A stretch of DNA of 54,654 bases, taken from Intrasporangium chromatireducens Q5-1. GTDB lineage: Bacteria > Actinomycetota > Actinomycetes > Actinomycetales > Dermatophilaceae. A model generated the notes under the pieces. The model was not told the DNA's origin. It was given only the letters and a program-made list of their open reading frames with translations, and searched no databases. Position 1 is the first letter of the stretch; every line of letters starts with the position of its first letter. The DNA is taken from NCBI RefSeq assembly GCF_000576575.1, contig NZ_AWQS01000007.1:1-54654 (forward strand), given 5' to 3'. The position numbers were made by a program, and so were the translations under genes. Below are positions 25,335 through 34,400 of this stretch, one piece after another.

Positions 25335-27287
25335 TCAGACCTCGATCCGCACGACTTTACGCATCCATACGATCCCAAGGCCCAACATGATGATGCCTCC
25401 CGCCAGCATCCCGAGGCCGATGCCGGTGGTCCACAGCAGGGACACATAGCCGTAGTTGACGCCCAGCATGTAGAAGAAGAGTCCAATGGGCAGGCCGATG
25501 AGAATGTACGAGGAGAGACGTCCCTCCGCGGACAGCGTTCGGACCTGACGGTAGAGGGCCTCGCGCTCACGCAACGTATGGGCCGTCGTCTCGAGGGTCT
25601 CGGCCAGGTTGCCGCCGACCTCGCGCTGGATACGGATGGCCATGACCGCCATGGACATGGCCTTGCTGCCCATCCGTTCGGTGACGTGGTCCAGCGCATC
25701 GGCGATATCGGTGCCGATGCGAGTCTCGGCAAGGGCACGCGAGACTTCCTTGGCCACCGGCTCTGCCCCGTCCCGGGACAGCGAGTCGAGAGCCTGGGGC
25801 AGGCCGAAGCCGCTCTTCAGTCCGGTCGAGACGAGGAGGAGAGACTGTGGCAGGACGCGTTCGAAGGCGGATGCCCTGCGGCTCGCCAGGATTCGCAGCG
25901 TCAGCTGGGGCAGCACCGCGCCCAGGATTGCGCCCAAGGGCAGGCCCAGGGCGGGCGTACCGGCGAGAATGGCACCGAGGGCCGCCCCGACCACGACGGC
26001 GATGACCGTGAGGACGAACCACTCGCCCGCCTTCAGCGGTAGGTCCGCCCTGTTGATGAGCTCAAGGGTGCGGGCGGTGGACTTGCGCCCCTTCATGGCG
26101 CGCTCGCCGAGGTCGACGAGCTGTTCGCTCAGGGGGGCGGGGTGTCCCTTGGTCTCCGATCGCGACATGACCGGGATCGGTGCGACGTAGGCTTCGATCG
26201 TCGCCAGCCGTCGCTCGCGCCGGGTCTGCAGCTTGGGCGTCAAGATGCCGAACGCCAGCAGGAAGATCGCGACTCCGAGGATGGAGCTGGCGATCCACGG
26301 CATCCGGGACGGGGCCATCGCGAGGTTCGACGGTGGTGACGCAACGCTGGGCGAGCCCCGAGGTGTCTGCGGCGTGGGAACTGCCGCGGCTGCTCCGAAG
26401 TCGACCTTCTGCGAGATGGAGAACGGCTGGCCCTGCACGGTGCCGCTCAGCCTGATCGCATGCGCACCACCCAGCGGCGCAGGCAGCTGGATCTGGAAGG
26501 CGGCCTGCGACTTGAGCGCTCGAGCCGCCGTCTGGAAGGCGGCCCCCACCGCCTCCGCATTGTCGGCCGCGATGACGGATCCGCCGCTTGCCCCTGCGAA
26601 CTGGCTCAGAGCCGCACTTGCATCAGGGTCATTGGTCCGAAAGCGGACGACGTCGACGCGGATACCCGCCTTTCGCACGGCTTCCGTGGTCCTGCCGAGC
26701 TCCGCCTGACGGTTCTTGCTGACCGTGTCCCCGCCATCGCTCAGCAGCACGATGCTGCGGTCGCCCTCCGTGCCGAGTGCAGCGACGGCGTCCTGGACTG
26801 CCGCATAGAGGCTCGTGTCGCCGCGGGAGGCGAGCCCGTTCACGACGCGCTGGACGGCCGACCGGTTCTCAGTCGGTTTGAGGTCGACGCCCGCGGTGTC
26901 GGCGAACGTGACGACGCCGATGCGCACATCCGCTGGGGCCTCCTGCAGGTACGACTTGGTGGCTGCGCGCACGGTCGCCATTCCAGGGGCCCCCATGGAT
27001 CCGCTCGTGTCGATGACCAACATGGCCGTGCGGTCGATGTGCGTGGCCTTGGTGATGGAGGCAGGCGTCGCCTTGCCATCTATCGCCGCGACGAAGGTTC
27101 CCTCGTCCACCTGCACGACGCCGGCGCTTCGGAACGTGAGGACTCCCTGGACCGTCGACCCGCTCGTCTTCACGTCGCTGATGGACACGATGGGAGCGCT
27201 GTCTGCCGAGGCCGCCGAGGCCGTGCCCAGGAGCAGGCCCGCGGAGGCGCCGACAGCCAGCAAGAGGCTGGGGAGCCTTCGTGTCAC
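25335..27287 (-). CDS. tadB: VWA-TadB fusion pilus assembly protein
   Basis: 650-aa fusion. A Sec signal (about 1-28) leads to an extracytoplasmic von Willebrand A domain (about 85-255) with an intact MIDAS: Asp93-x-Ser95-x-Ser97 (VIDTSGSMG), a Thr in DTSLY and Asp in SDGGDT. A Pro/Ser-rich linker and a membrane helix at about 330-350 join it to a standard TadB with T2SF domain (about 475-600) and two C-terminal membrane segments. The VWA half would lie outside the membrane and could bind a pilin or surface ligand through a metal ion. The GTG at 27287 overlaps the tadA stop. Confidence 0.9.
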   Translation of the reverse strand: MTRRLPSLLLAVGASAGLLLGTASAASADSAPIVSISDVKTSGSTVQGVLTFRSAGVVQVDEGTFVAAIDGKATPASITKATHIDRTAMLVIDTSGSMGAPGMATVRAATKSYLQEAPADVRIGVVTFADTAGVDLKPTENRSAVQRVVNGLASRGDTSLYAAVQDAVAALGTEGDRSIVLLSDGGDTVSKNRQAELGRTTEAVRKAGIRVDVVRFRTNDPDASAALSQFAGASGGSVIAADNAEAVGAAFQTAARALKSQAAFQIQLPAPLGGAHAIRLSGTVQGQPFSISQKVDFGAAAAVPTPQTPRGSPSVASPPSNLAMAPSRMPWIASSILGVAIFLLAFGILTPKLQTRRERRLATIEAYVAPIPVMSRSETKGHPAPLSEQLVDLGERAMKGRKSTARTLELINRADLPLKAGEWFVLTVIAVVVGAALGAILAGTPALGLPLGAILGAVLPQLTLRILASRRASAFERVLPQSLLLVSTGLKSGFGLPQALDSLSRDGAEPVAKEVSRALAETRIGTDIADALDHVTERMGSKAMSMAVMAIRIQREVGGNLAETLETTAHTLREREALYRQVRTLSAEGRLSSYILIGLPIGLFFYMLGVNYGYVSLLWTTGIGLGMLAGGIIMLGLGIVWMRKVVRIEV

Positions 27288-28678
27288 AGCCCCACCCGGG
27301 AGAAGAGGGTGAAGGGCAGCTCGACTCCCAGGTCGGCGAGCTCCTGAGTGAACTTCGGGCGAATTCCCGTGGGCACCAACTGTCCTCGGAACCGCCCACT
27401 CTCGTCCCGGCCCGCCGAGTAGTCGAAGGTGAAGATGTCCTGCAGGGTGACGACCTCGCCCTCCATGCCGACCACCTCGGTGATCGCCACGATCCTGCGG
27501 GAACCGTCCTTGAGCCGCGTCTGCTGGATGATGAGGTCGACCGCGCCGGCGACCTGTTCCCGAATGGCTCGCACGGGCAGGTCGACGCCGGCCATCAGCA
27601 CCATGGTCTCGAGACGCGACAGGCTGTCTCGAGGCGTGTTGGCGTGGACCGTCGTGAGCGACCCGTCGTGACCGGTGTTCATCGCCTGCAGCATGTCGAG
27701 GGCAGCACCGTCGCGCACCTCACCCACCACGATGCGGTCAGGCCGCATACGGAGCGAGTTGCGGACCAGCTCGCGAATCGGGATCGCGCCCCTGCCCTCG
27801 ATGTTTGACGGCCGGGACTCAAGCCGGAGCACGTGGTCCTGGCGCAGCTGAAGCTCGGCGGCATCCTCGATCGTGACGATGCGCTCGTCCTCTGGGATGA
27901 AGGAGCTGATCACGTTGAGGGTTGTCGTCTTTCCGGACCCGGTGCCGCCCGAGATGATGATGTTGCGGCGCCCCAGCACGCAGGCCTGGAGGAAGTCGCG
28001 AACCGCGACCGAGAACGTTCCAAAAGAAATGAGATCCCGGTCGGTGAACGGATCGGCGGAGAACTTACGGATCGTCAAGAGGGATCCGTCCAAGGCGATC
28101 GGCGGGACCACTGCGTTGACACGTGAGCCGTCGGGCAGGCGGGCATCCACGAGTGGACTGGACTCATCGACGCGCCTACCGACTCGACTCACGATCTTGT
28201 CAATCGTCCGACGCAGGTGGGCATCATCCGCGAACTGAGCGTCGACCGGATACAGCTTGCCCGAGCGCTCGATGTAGATGGAGTGCGGACCATTGACCAT
28301 GATCTCGCTGACCTCGGTGTCACGCAGGTACGGCTCGAGCGGTCCGTGCCCCAGGATGTCGTCCGAGATGTCCTGCGAGATCTTGATCCGGTCGGCGTGC
28401 GACAGCGGAGTCTGTTCGGCATCGATGACTTGCTGCAGGGTCGCGCGAACCTGAGCGGCCAACTCCGACTCAGGCAGGTGCGGGTCATAGAGCCGCGGGC
28501 CGAGTGAGTCCATCAGCTCTTGGTGCACGCGTTCCTTGACGGCCGCAAAGGGGTCGACGGGGCGCTTGGCGGTGCCCTGGGAGCTGAGCGCCTGAGGCTC
28601 CCGCATCTGAACAGGCGACTGCCCGAAGGCGCCTTGGACCTGGCGGGCGCGGTCGAGTCGCTCGGCAAGGTTCGTCAT
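27284..28678 (-). CDS. tadA: TadA/CpaF-family pilus ATPase
   Basis: 464-aa cytoplasmic ATPase. N-terminal CpaF domain about 45-215 with [21 protein letters not shown]. Walker [11 protein letters not shown] (Lys250), [11 protein letters not shown], Walker B-like [15 protein letters not shown] and His box [14 protein letters not shown] are intact. The extra 50-residue N-terminus compared with the first locus is normal for Flp systems. ATG at 28678 overlaps the TadZ stop (ATGA). It drives extension of the Flp pilus formed by the two pilins at the head of this operon. Confidence 0.95.
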   Translation of the reverse strand: MTNLAERLDRARQVQGAFGQSPVQMREPQALSSQGTAKRPVDPFAAVKERVHQELMDSLGPRLYDPHLPESELAAQVRATLQQVIDAEQTPLSHADRIKISQDISDDILGHGPLEPYLRDTEVSEIMVNGPHSIYIERSGKLYPVDAQFADDAHLRRTIDKIVSRVGRRVDESSPLVDARLPDGSRVNAVVPPIALDGSLLTIRKFSADPFTDRDLISFGTFSVAVRDFLQACVLGRRNIIISGGTGSGKTTTLNVISSFIPEDERIVTIEDAAELQLRQDHVLRLESRPSNIEGRGAIPIRELVRNSLRMRPDRIVVGEVRDGAALDMLQAMNTGHDGSLTTVHANTPRDSLSRLETMVLMAGVDLPVRAIREQVAGAVDLIIQQTRLKDGSRRIVAITEVVGMEGEVVTLQDIFTFDYSAGRDESGRFRGQLVPTGIRPKFTQELADLGVELPFTLFSRVGL

Positions 28679-29841
28679 CTCTTGCTCCTCAGCAGGGTGA
28701 AGCTGCGCTTAGCGCCGTTCTGGATCGTCTCTCCGAAGCGCTGGCGCACCTCGTGGTCCACGAAGTGGCGCATCGCGAGGGAAACCGCGCTGCGGGGCTC
28801 CTCGAGGACAAGGGGCACACCGCGGTTCACGGCGGCAGGAACGGACAGACTGAAGGGAACCTCTGCGACGACCGGCACCTTGAGGGCCGCCTCCACATCA
28901 CTGGAGGCCAAGCCGACCTTGAGGTCCGCTCGGTTGAGCAGGACGGTCCGCGTCTCCTTGGGCGCCCCCAGGACGTCGAGTGTGTGCAGCGCAATGCGCA
29001 GGTTCTTCAGCGCAGGGATGTCCAGGGTGGCGACGAGGACCGTCAGGTCGCTCACATCGAAGGCGGCAAGGACATGCTCGGTGAAGGACGGCGGGGTGTC
29101 CACGACGACGTAGTCGTAGTGGTTCCGAGCCACTCGGAGCAGCTCCGTGATGACGTCGCCCCCGATCCGCTCCGCGTCGCCGGGGTCCGAGGGCGCCGCC
29201 AGGACGTCCAGTCCACTTGGCTCGTGGCGCGTGACGACCGACTTGAGCCCTTCCAGGTCGATATTGCCTGACATGGCGACGACGTCCATGACGGACCCCG
29301 TGGGGACGAGCTGCAGGCTGATCGCGACATCCCCGAACATGAGGTCGAGGTCGACGAGGAGGGTGCGCGCGCCCGTTGACGACAGGTAAGCCGACATATT
29401 CGTGGCGAGGGTCGTCTTGCCCACCCCGCCCTTGGCAGAGAACACCGTGACGACCTTGCCCGTAGCCGCCGCGGCCATCGTCGTTCCACCGAGTTGGGCG
29501 GTCAGGGCCTCGCTGCGTCTGACCGCATCGGCCAAGGCAGCCTGGTCATCTGCTTGCACGACTTCTCGTATGCCGCTCCGCAACGCCTGGGCGAGGACTC
29601 CCACTTCGAGCCGGTGGCGCAGGAGGATCACTCCTACCTCCGGATGCGAGACCCGCAGTTGCTCCGCCAGCTCACAGGCAGCGGCGAGTGCCACGTCGGG
29701 CCCAATGACGACGAGGTGCTCCCCGCCCTCCTCGATGCTGCGGCCGACCGCGTGACCGTGCCCGAGGACTTCGACGCTGCCACCGAGAGCGAACCGATAG
29801 CTCTCGGTCGTCGTCGGGTCAAGATCCCAGAGAATGGTCAC
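28675..29841 (-). CDS. tadZ: TadZ/CpaE pilus-localising ATPase
   Basis: 388-aa protein with an N-terminal receiver-like domain lacking full phospho-acceptor features (about 10-115) and a ParA/MinD-type ATPase. The deviant Walker A is intact, AKGGVGKTT (136-144), as are DLDLMFGDVAISL and the VVVDTPPSF switch. Characterised TadZ/CpaE proteins position the pilus machine at a cell pole. The start ATG at 29841 lies one base after the CpaB stop. The 10-mer GTATGCCGCT falls inside this gene in the frame that reads Ser-Gly-Ile on the coding strand, using a rare ATA codon. Confidence 0.92.
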   Translation of the reverse strand: MTILWDLDPTTTESYRFALGGSVEVLGHGHAVGRSIEEGGEHLVVIGPDVALAAACELAEQLRVSHPEVGVILLRHRLEVGVLAQALRSGIREVVQADDQAALADAVRRSEALTAQLGGTTMAAAATGKVVTVFSAKGGVGKTTLATNMSAYLSSTGARTLLVDLDLMFGDVAISLQLVPTGSVMDVVAMSGNIDLEGLKSVVTRHEPSGLDVLAAPSDPGDAERIGGDVITELLRVARNHYDYVVVDTPPSFTEHVLAAFDVSDLTVLVATLDIPALKNLRIALHTLDVLGAPKETRTVLLNRADLKVGLASSDVEAALKVPVVAEVPFSLSVPAAVNRGVPLVLEEPRSAVSLAMRHFVDHEVRQRFGETIQNGAKRSFTLLRSKR

Positions 29842-29842
29842 G

Positions 29843-30643
29843 CTACTGCACCTCCTTCAGCAGGGCCTTGGGGTCGAACTTGAAGAGCGTGGCGTCGTTC
29901 GCCTGCGTGTTGGCGTCCATCTTCACGTCGGGACCGCGCAACCCGGCATAGAGGGTGTAGTTGTTGATGCCGTGGACGAGACGCACCGCGTCGTCGGGTG
30001 ACACCGCGACCGTGACGAGGAAGCCCGGCGTCTTCGCCTGATCCTTCGAGTCCTGGTTAGGGGCGGCGAGAGGGGTGTCGCCCATGGCGATGACTTGGAC
30101 ATCGGGCAGGAGGGGTGACGTGCCGGTGAGGGCGAGGTCGTTCAACGCCTTCACCTCCGGATCCGTTCCGACTGCCTTGATGGTGTGCGTGGCCAAGATC
30201 GCGATGTGCGAGCCGGGGGTGACGAACTTGCCGACGCGAGCCGGGTCAGAGAGCTGCAGGGACACGGCCAGCATGCCGGGCGGAACCTCGATCGCCTTTT
30301 CCCCGACCGGCGTGTTTCCGAAACGGGCCGACATGAGGAACTCACCGGGCTGGATGTCCGAGAGCGCCAGCAGGGTGTTGTTCTCGGGATTGATGTCCTG
30401 AAGGGCGCCCTTGGGAAGTGCTTGCGCCGCAACGTGGGTCTCGGCGATCAGCTGGGTGCGTTGGGCATCCTTGAGGGTCGTTCCGACCGGGATCAGCTTT
30501 TCGGCGACATAGACCTTGACCGGCTGCTGACTCGCAATGGCGCGAGCGTCCGCACTTCGCACGTAGTTGATGACGAGGGCAGTCCCGAGCAACGCAAGCA
30601 GCACGGCCGACAGGATCACGATCAAGCGTCGGTTCATCTTCAT
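29843..30643 (-). CDS. cpaB: CpaB/RcpC pilus assembly protein (SAF domain)
   Basis: 266-aa protein with one N-terminal membrane anchor (about 6-28) and an extracytoplasmic SAF domain (about 42-105, KVYVAEKLIPVGTTLKDAQ) followed by an RcpC-like beta region with PPGMLAVSLQL and PGSHIAIL. CpaB proteins assist the outer parts of Tad machines; in a Gram-positive envelope they probably guide the pilus through the wall. ATG-AAG-ATG at 30643 is the start. A Pro/Gly-poor C-terminal tail ends in KALLKEVQ. Confidence 0.88.
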   Translation of the reverse strand: MKMNRRLIVILSAVLLALLGTALVINYVRSADARAIASQQPVKVYVAEKLIPVGTTLKDAQRTQLIAETHVAAQALPKGALQDINPENNTLLALSDIQPGEFLMSARFGNTPVGEKAIEVPPGMLAVSLQLSDPARVGKFVTPGSHIAILATHTIKAVGTDPEVKALNDLALTGTSPLLPDVQVIAMGDTPLAAPNQDSKDQAKTPGFLVTVAVSPDDAVRLVHGINNYTLYAGLRGPDVKMDANTQANDATLFKFDPKALLKEVQ

Positions 30644-30655
30644 GCTCTCTCTCGT

Positions 30656-31936
30656 TCAGCCTGCCGGAACAATGGCGTACGAGCCGTAGTCGCTCGATCC
30701 ATCAGGGGGGAGGATCGCATCCGCTTCCAGCTCGCCCTTGACGAACCAGCCGGAGATGCAGCTCTCGCTGTTGGTGCAGGGATAGCCCTGAGGACTCGTA
30801 TTTGTCGCCGCGATGTAGCTGGGCGACCGCACGCCCGGGAACGAGTATCCGGAGATGTAGAACCTGGCCCAACCTGCGACATGGTAGTTGTACGTGCCCC
30901 CACTGCCGCTTCCGTCGCAGACATCGTTACCGGGCAGTGGGCCGTTGTACGTCGTGTTCAGCTTGTAGAGGCAATCGAATACGGGAATCGAAACGACGGT
31001 GCCCCTCAGGTTGGCAAGGACGGTTTTGCAGTCGCTTGCGATGTTCTCTCCATTGTCGCCCACCAGCCATCCGCCGGTTGACACCGTGGCTTGGCACCCC
31101 GGAGCCTGCACATCGCCGAACCCGCCAGGTCCGTCTCTTCCATCTTTGGTGCAGGGCGCCGACTTGTCGGAGTTGGCCAAGTAGATGACCTGGTCATAGT
31201 TGGCCGATGGCCAAGGCGGCTGGTCGGCGCCTCCATACCCTGGCCTCCCGACGGGCTTGTCCCCATACACGTTCCCGGTCGTAGCCATGAACTCCTGCCA
31301 TTCGCACATGGAGAACGTGACGGGAACCGTACTGGAGTAGCTCTTCGGAGAGCCCCATGCTGCTCGCGCACAGGTGCGGTACGTGTCGCCAGTCGAGGCT
31401 CCCGACAGCGCCTTGCCGAAGATGTTCGGCAGGATGGTGGTCGAGTCCTTCTCGAGGGTGTGTGGTCGCGTCTCGACATACGGAAAGTCGGCCGTGAGCC
31501 AGTCAGGAGCCGGCGGGCAATTCGAGATGTCCACATATTCACCGGCTGGACAGTTCACGCCCGGGAGCGGGACGTCTAAAGTCCCGTGGAAGCAAGCTGG
31601 ATCCCACGATCCTCCACCGTAGCTACCTCCGCTTAGGTCAGCACTGCCGTCCTGAGCATTCCGTCCCGCCAACTCCTGCAGCTTGTTCACCGAAGGGTCG
31701 GCACTGCACCTGACGGAGCCGTCGGCGCAGAAGCTCGCCAGCGCAGCAGCCGCTGCGTCAGCCCCGTTCTGTAGTTGGCTACGCTCGGAGGTGATACGAC
31801 CGACGTCGACACTCACCGCCAAGGCTGCGATGACGATGAAGGCGGTGAAGATCGCCGTGACCACCGCGACCGCGCCACGTTCACGGGTCCGATGGCCCGA
31901 AAATTTGAACTGGCCTCGCCTAGTCATCCTCCGCAT
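30656..31936 (-). CDS. TadG-like pilus assembly protein
   Basis: 426-aa protein with the TadG N-terminal signature RERGAVAVVTAIFTAFIVIAA: a basic leader then one membrane helix (about 20-42), followed by DVGRITSERSQLQNGADAAAAALA as in the Tad domain. The extracytoplasmic part is rich in Cys (about 16, e.g. ADGSVRCSAD and NCPPAPDW) and aromatic residues, predicting several disulfides. Base composition and codon use here look less GC-biased than in neighbouring genes, suggesting fast divergence or separate origin of this surface-exposed domain. ATG at 31936 is used; ATG at 31927, overlapping the TadE stop as ATGA, is the alternative. Confidence 0.8.
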   Translation of the reverse strand: MRRMTRRGQFKFSGHRTRERGAVAVVTAIFTAFIVIAALAVSVDVGRITSERSQLQNGADAAAAALASFCADGSVRCSADPSVNKLQELAGRNAQDGSADLSGGSYGGGSWDPACFHGTLDVPLPGVNCPAGEYVDISNCPPAPDWLTADFPYVETRPHTLEKDSTTILPNIFGKALSGASTGDTYRTCARAAWGSPKSYSSTVPVTFSMCEWQEFMATTGNVYGDKPVGRPGYGGADQPPWPSANYDQVIYLANSDKSAPCTKDGRDGPGGFGDVQAPGCQATVSTGGWLVGDNGENIASDCKTVLANLRGTVVSIPVFDCLYKLNTTYNGPLPGNDVCDGSGSGGTYNYHVAGWARFYISGYSFPGVRSPSYIAATNTSPQGYPCTNSESCISGWFVKGELEADAILPPDGSSDYGSYAIVPAG

Positions 31937-32340
31937 TTCATGACCGCCTTACCTGACAGCGATGTGGGGAGTGCACCGCCGGCGCCGAACATATTCATGA
32001 CGGGCTTGAGCATGATCCAGTCGAACGTCGGAACGGCCGCGACGACCGTCGCATACACGGCCGTGGTCGACGTGCTGGGGCAGGCGATCACCTGAATCGC
32101 CAACGGACTGACACCAGGCGCGGCCGTGCTGGCGCGGACCGATGGCCCTGGTGTCGAAGTAGTGAATATGGCAGCGCGGGCGCCCTCACGGGCCGCGTTG
32201 GTGAGGACCACCTGGGTGAAGAGGGCTCGTCCGAAGTCGACAACGCCAGCAATCACGAGCAGGAAGAGGGGCAGAACCAACGCGAACTCGACCGCCGAAG
32301 CGCCGCGATCGGTGCGTCGCCGAACAAGCATCATTCCCAT
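31924..32340 (-). CDS. TadE-like minor pilin
   Basis: 138-aa pseudopilin with the signature RGASAVEFALVLPLFLLVIAGVVDFGRALF, the conserved Glu at the fifth position after the predicted Gly cleavage site. The extracytoplasmic domain (about 45-138) has two Cys (VIACPS and VMKCGG) that may pair. The TadG neighbour overlaps its end by up to 13 bases. It is presumed to be cleaved by the prepilin peptidase at 37906 and to join the pilus as a minor subunit. ATG at 32340. Confidence 0.88.
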   Translation of the reverse strand: MGMMLVRRRTDRGASAVEFALVLPLFLLVIAGVVDFGRALFTQVVLTNAAREGARAAIFTTSTPGPSVRASTAAPGVSPLAIQVIACPSTSTTAVYATVVAAVPTFDWIMLKPVMNMFGAGGALPTSLSGKAVMKCGG

Positions 32341-32380
32341 CCCTCCCCCAAAGTCAAGCGGCCCCCACCGCCTATATGAA

Positions 32381-32433
32381 TGGTGGCTCCCGGAAGGAGA
32401 GGCTCCGAGGAGCCTCGCTCCCGAGAGCCACCA
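32381..32433 (-). terminator. Intra-operon hairpin between flp and tadE
   Basis: Outer arms 32381-32389 with 32425-32433 (9 bp) enclose an inner stem 32399-32406 with 32409-32416. On the minus strand it follows the pilin stop by about ten bases. Partial termination or mRNA stabilisation here would raise pilin output above that of the downstream assembly genes. Confidence 0.6.
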
Positions 32434-32442
32434 GCGCGGCGG

Positions 32443-32610
32443 TCAGATCGATGTCGCAACCGTGTTGAAGAGGTTGCTGAGGTTGCCGCCCAGAAGGGTC
32501 ACGGCCACGATGATGACGATGGCGATGAGGGCAACCATGAGCCCGTACTCAACGGCGGTGGCGCCCTTCTCGGCGCGGATGGTCTGGAGCTTGGCAGCAA
32601 GCTTGGTCAT
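32443..32610 (-). CDS. flp: Flp-family type IVb pilin
   Basis: 55-aa pilin precursor. Basic leader MTKLAAKLQTIRAEKG ends at the predicted prepilin peptidase site Gly/Ala, followed by ATAVEYGLMVALIAIVIIVA with the conserved Glu-Tyr pair and a single hydrophobic helix, then a short tail. Both the length and the motif are standard for Flp major pilins. ATG at 32610 has GGGAGGAAA upstream, a strong ribosome site. It is probably the main fibre subunit of the second Tad locus. Confidence 0.93.
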   Translation of the reverse strand: MTKLAAKLQTIRAEKGATAVEYGLMVALIAIVIIVAVTLLGGNLSNLFNTVATSI

Positions 32611-32707
32611 CTGAATTTCCTCCCATTGCGGTGGGCCACCCCGTGTGTCCCGAGGCAACCGTATGTGCTCTAATGCTACTTTGTCCTGAAAAAGTGAAGC
32701 GTACCGG

Positions 32708-32887
32708 CTAGAGGCCGTTCGCCATAGACGCGAAGATGGTTTCAAGAGGCGGCCCGATGAGCGCCACGGCTGCCGCGATGACGGCGGCAATGAGAGACGC
32801 CATGATGGCGTACTCCACCGCCGTCGCCCCCGAGTCGTGCCTCCGCCGGCCTCGAAGAGTCCAGTCTTGGATCCAGTGCCACCCCAT
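32708..32887 (-). CDS. Second Flp-family pilin
   Basis: 59-aa pilin precursor heading the operon. The leader (MGWHWIQDWTLRGRRRHDSG) is longer and Trp-rich compared with the other pilin, then ATAVEYAIMASLIAAVIAAAVALIG with the Glu-Tyr pair and one helix, ending GPPLETIFASMANGL. ATG at 32887 has GGGAGGTGG upstream; the further in-frame ATG at 32920 would add an unlikely leader and is rejected. It may be a variant or minor subunit, since the 97-base gap to the next pilin gene leaves room for separate control. Confidence 0.9.
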   Translation of the reverse strand: MGWHWIQDWTLRGRRRHDSGATAVEYAIMASLIAAVIAAAVALIGPPLETIFASMANGL

Positions 32888-33133
32888 GAGATCCACCTCC
32901 CGAGCGAAACGGTAGGGCATCTCTGCTCGACGGGGGACAGAATTGACAAAACCCCCGAAAGTCGTGTTGCCCGCCTTCGACCCACCCTCGGGAGGCAGCC
33001 GAACCAGTTGTGCGGTAGGAGCGGATCACTTGCCGCGAAATGGCACTATCCGGGCAGGCCCCATGGCAGGCTCTGGGCCGTGAGGGGATCATCCAAGGCG
33101 ATCGACGGCACCGCCCAGATCGCACGCGGTGCC

Positions 33134-34381
33134 ATGAGTCAGGAGCGGTCCCGTCGGCACCGCTTGAGGGCGACGATCGCACGCAGCGCCCGTTCCCGGA
33201 GCTTCCGTTGGTGGTTCCCGGTGGCGGCTTTCGGCCTCATCCGGGCCTTCGATGCCCTGATCATCATCCTTGCCTCGCACGACCAAATGGCCCTGACGAG
33301 CGGGAGCAATCCGGGCATGTTTGTCTATCAAGATCTGCCACCGGACCCCGGATACTTTGGTGTCATCATCAACTGGGATGGACAGTGGTACGAGTACATC
33401 GCGGCGGAGGGCTATCCAGGCGCAGGAGCCGCCGGGACGGCAACCGGCTCGAATCCGGATCCCTATTGGGCCTGGGCCTTCCCACCCCTTTTCCCCATGG
33501 CGGTCCGTGCCGTCATGCTGATGTCAGGGCTCTCGATGCCCGTTGCCGCGACAGCCCTGAACCTCCTGTTCGGGGCCGCGGCCATGATCGTGTTCTACCG
33601 ACTCGTGGAGCGAACGGGTGGCGTCGCGCTTGGAGTCAGTGCAGTCCTGCTCACGTCGTGCTTCATCGGAGCCCCGATCCTGCAGATGGCCTACAGCGAA
33701 TCCTTGGCCCTCCTCCTGCTCGTATCGACCCTGTGGGCCATCGAAGGGCGCCACTACCTCTCAGCAGCAAGCCTGACCGCCCTCCTTGCCTTCACCCGCC
33801 TCATCACGGTGCCCCTGACGGTCGTCTGTGCTCTGCTGTTCGCGTCGATCGCTTGGCGCCGAGGGGCGCGGCTCTCCCGACGGGACGCCCTCGGTCTGGC
33901 CGCAGTCGGAGTGATTGGGATCGTCGGCATCTGGCTCTGGTCCGGGATGGCAGCCCACCTCCAGTCGACTTCGGCAGCCGCCTCAAAGCGCACCTCCTCC
34001 GGTTCGATGCTGAACTTGGGTTGGTTCGGCCACTCTGTACGCGACGGCAACTGGCCCTTCGCTGTCACCCTCGCGATCCTGGTGCTCATCCTCTTCGCCA
34101 TCTCTCGGAACCGCTGGACCGATGACTGGCCACACACCCTTCGAAGCTGGTTGTGGGTCTATCCGACCTTCCTGTTGGCTGCCACCGGCATGTCGGGTGG
34201 GATTCTGCGCTACCTGGCCCTGTGCCCGAGCGTCGCCCTCCTGCCGGCAGCGAGTCGAGGCATCTTCACACCCCGCAACCGGGTCCTCGTCGTCACCGCG
34301 GCTTGTGTGCTGGGCCTCGCCCTGCAGGTCTACTACATCGACAAGTTCCTCGTCGTCTCGCCCGGCACCTTCATGCCCTGA
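33134..34381 (+). CDS. PIG-V-like mannosyltransferase
   Basis: 415-aa polytopic membrane protein with about nine hydrophobic segments. The first large outer loop contains INWDGQWYEYIAAEGYP, matching the WDGxWY motif of PIG-V/GPI mannosyltransferase II relatives, where the Asp is essential for transfer from polyprenyl-phosphate-mannose. Actinobacterial members are thought to mannosylate glycolipids or proteins. ATG at 33134 is used; an in-frame GTG at 33080 would add 18 residues and neither has a clear ribosome site. It diverges from the pilin operon, so pilin or TadG glycosylation is a reasonable guess, not shown by sequence. Confidence 0.8.
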   Translation: MSQERSRRHRLRATIARSARSRSFRWWFPVAAFGLIRAFDALIIILASHDQMALTSGSNPGMFVYQDLPPDPGYFGVIINWDGQWYEYIAAEGYPGAGAAGTATGSNPDPYWAWAFPPLFPMAVRAVMLMSGLSMPVAATALNLLFGAAAMIVFYRLVERTGGVALGVSAVLLTSCFIGAPILQMAYSESLALLLLVSTLWAIEGRHYLSAASLTALLAFTRLITVPLTVVCALLFASIAWRRGARLSRRDALGLAAVGVIGIVGIWLWSGMAAHLQSTSAAASKRTSSGSMLNLGWFGHSVRDGNWPFAVTLAILVLILFAISRNRWTDDWPHTLRSWLWVYPTFLLAATGMSGGILRYLALCPSVALLPAASRGIFTPRNRVLVVTAACVLGLALQVYYIDKFLVVSPGTFMP

Positions 34382-34400
34382 GGGGTCTCCGACTCCTGGC

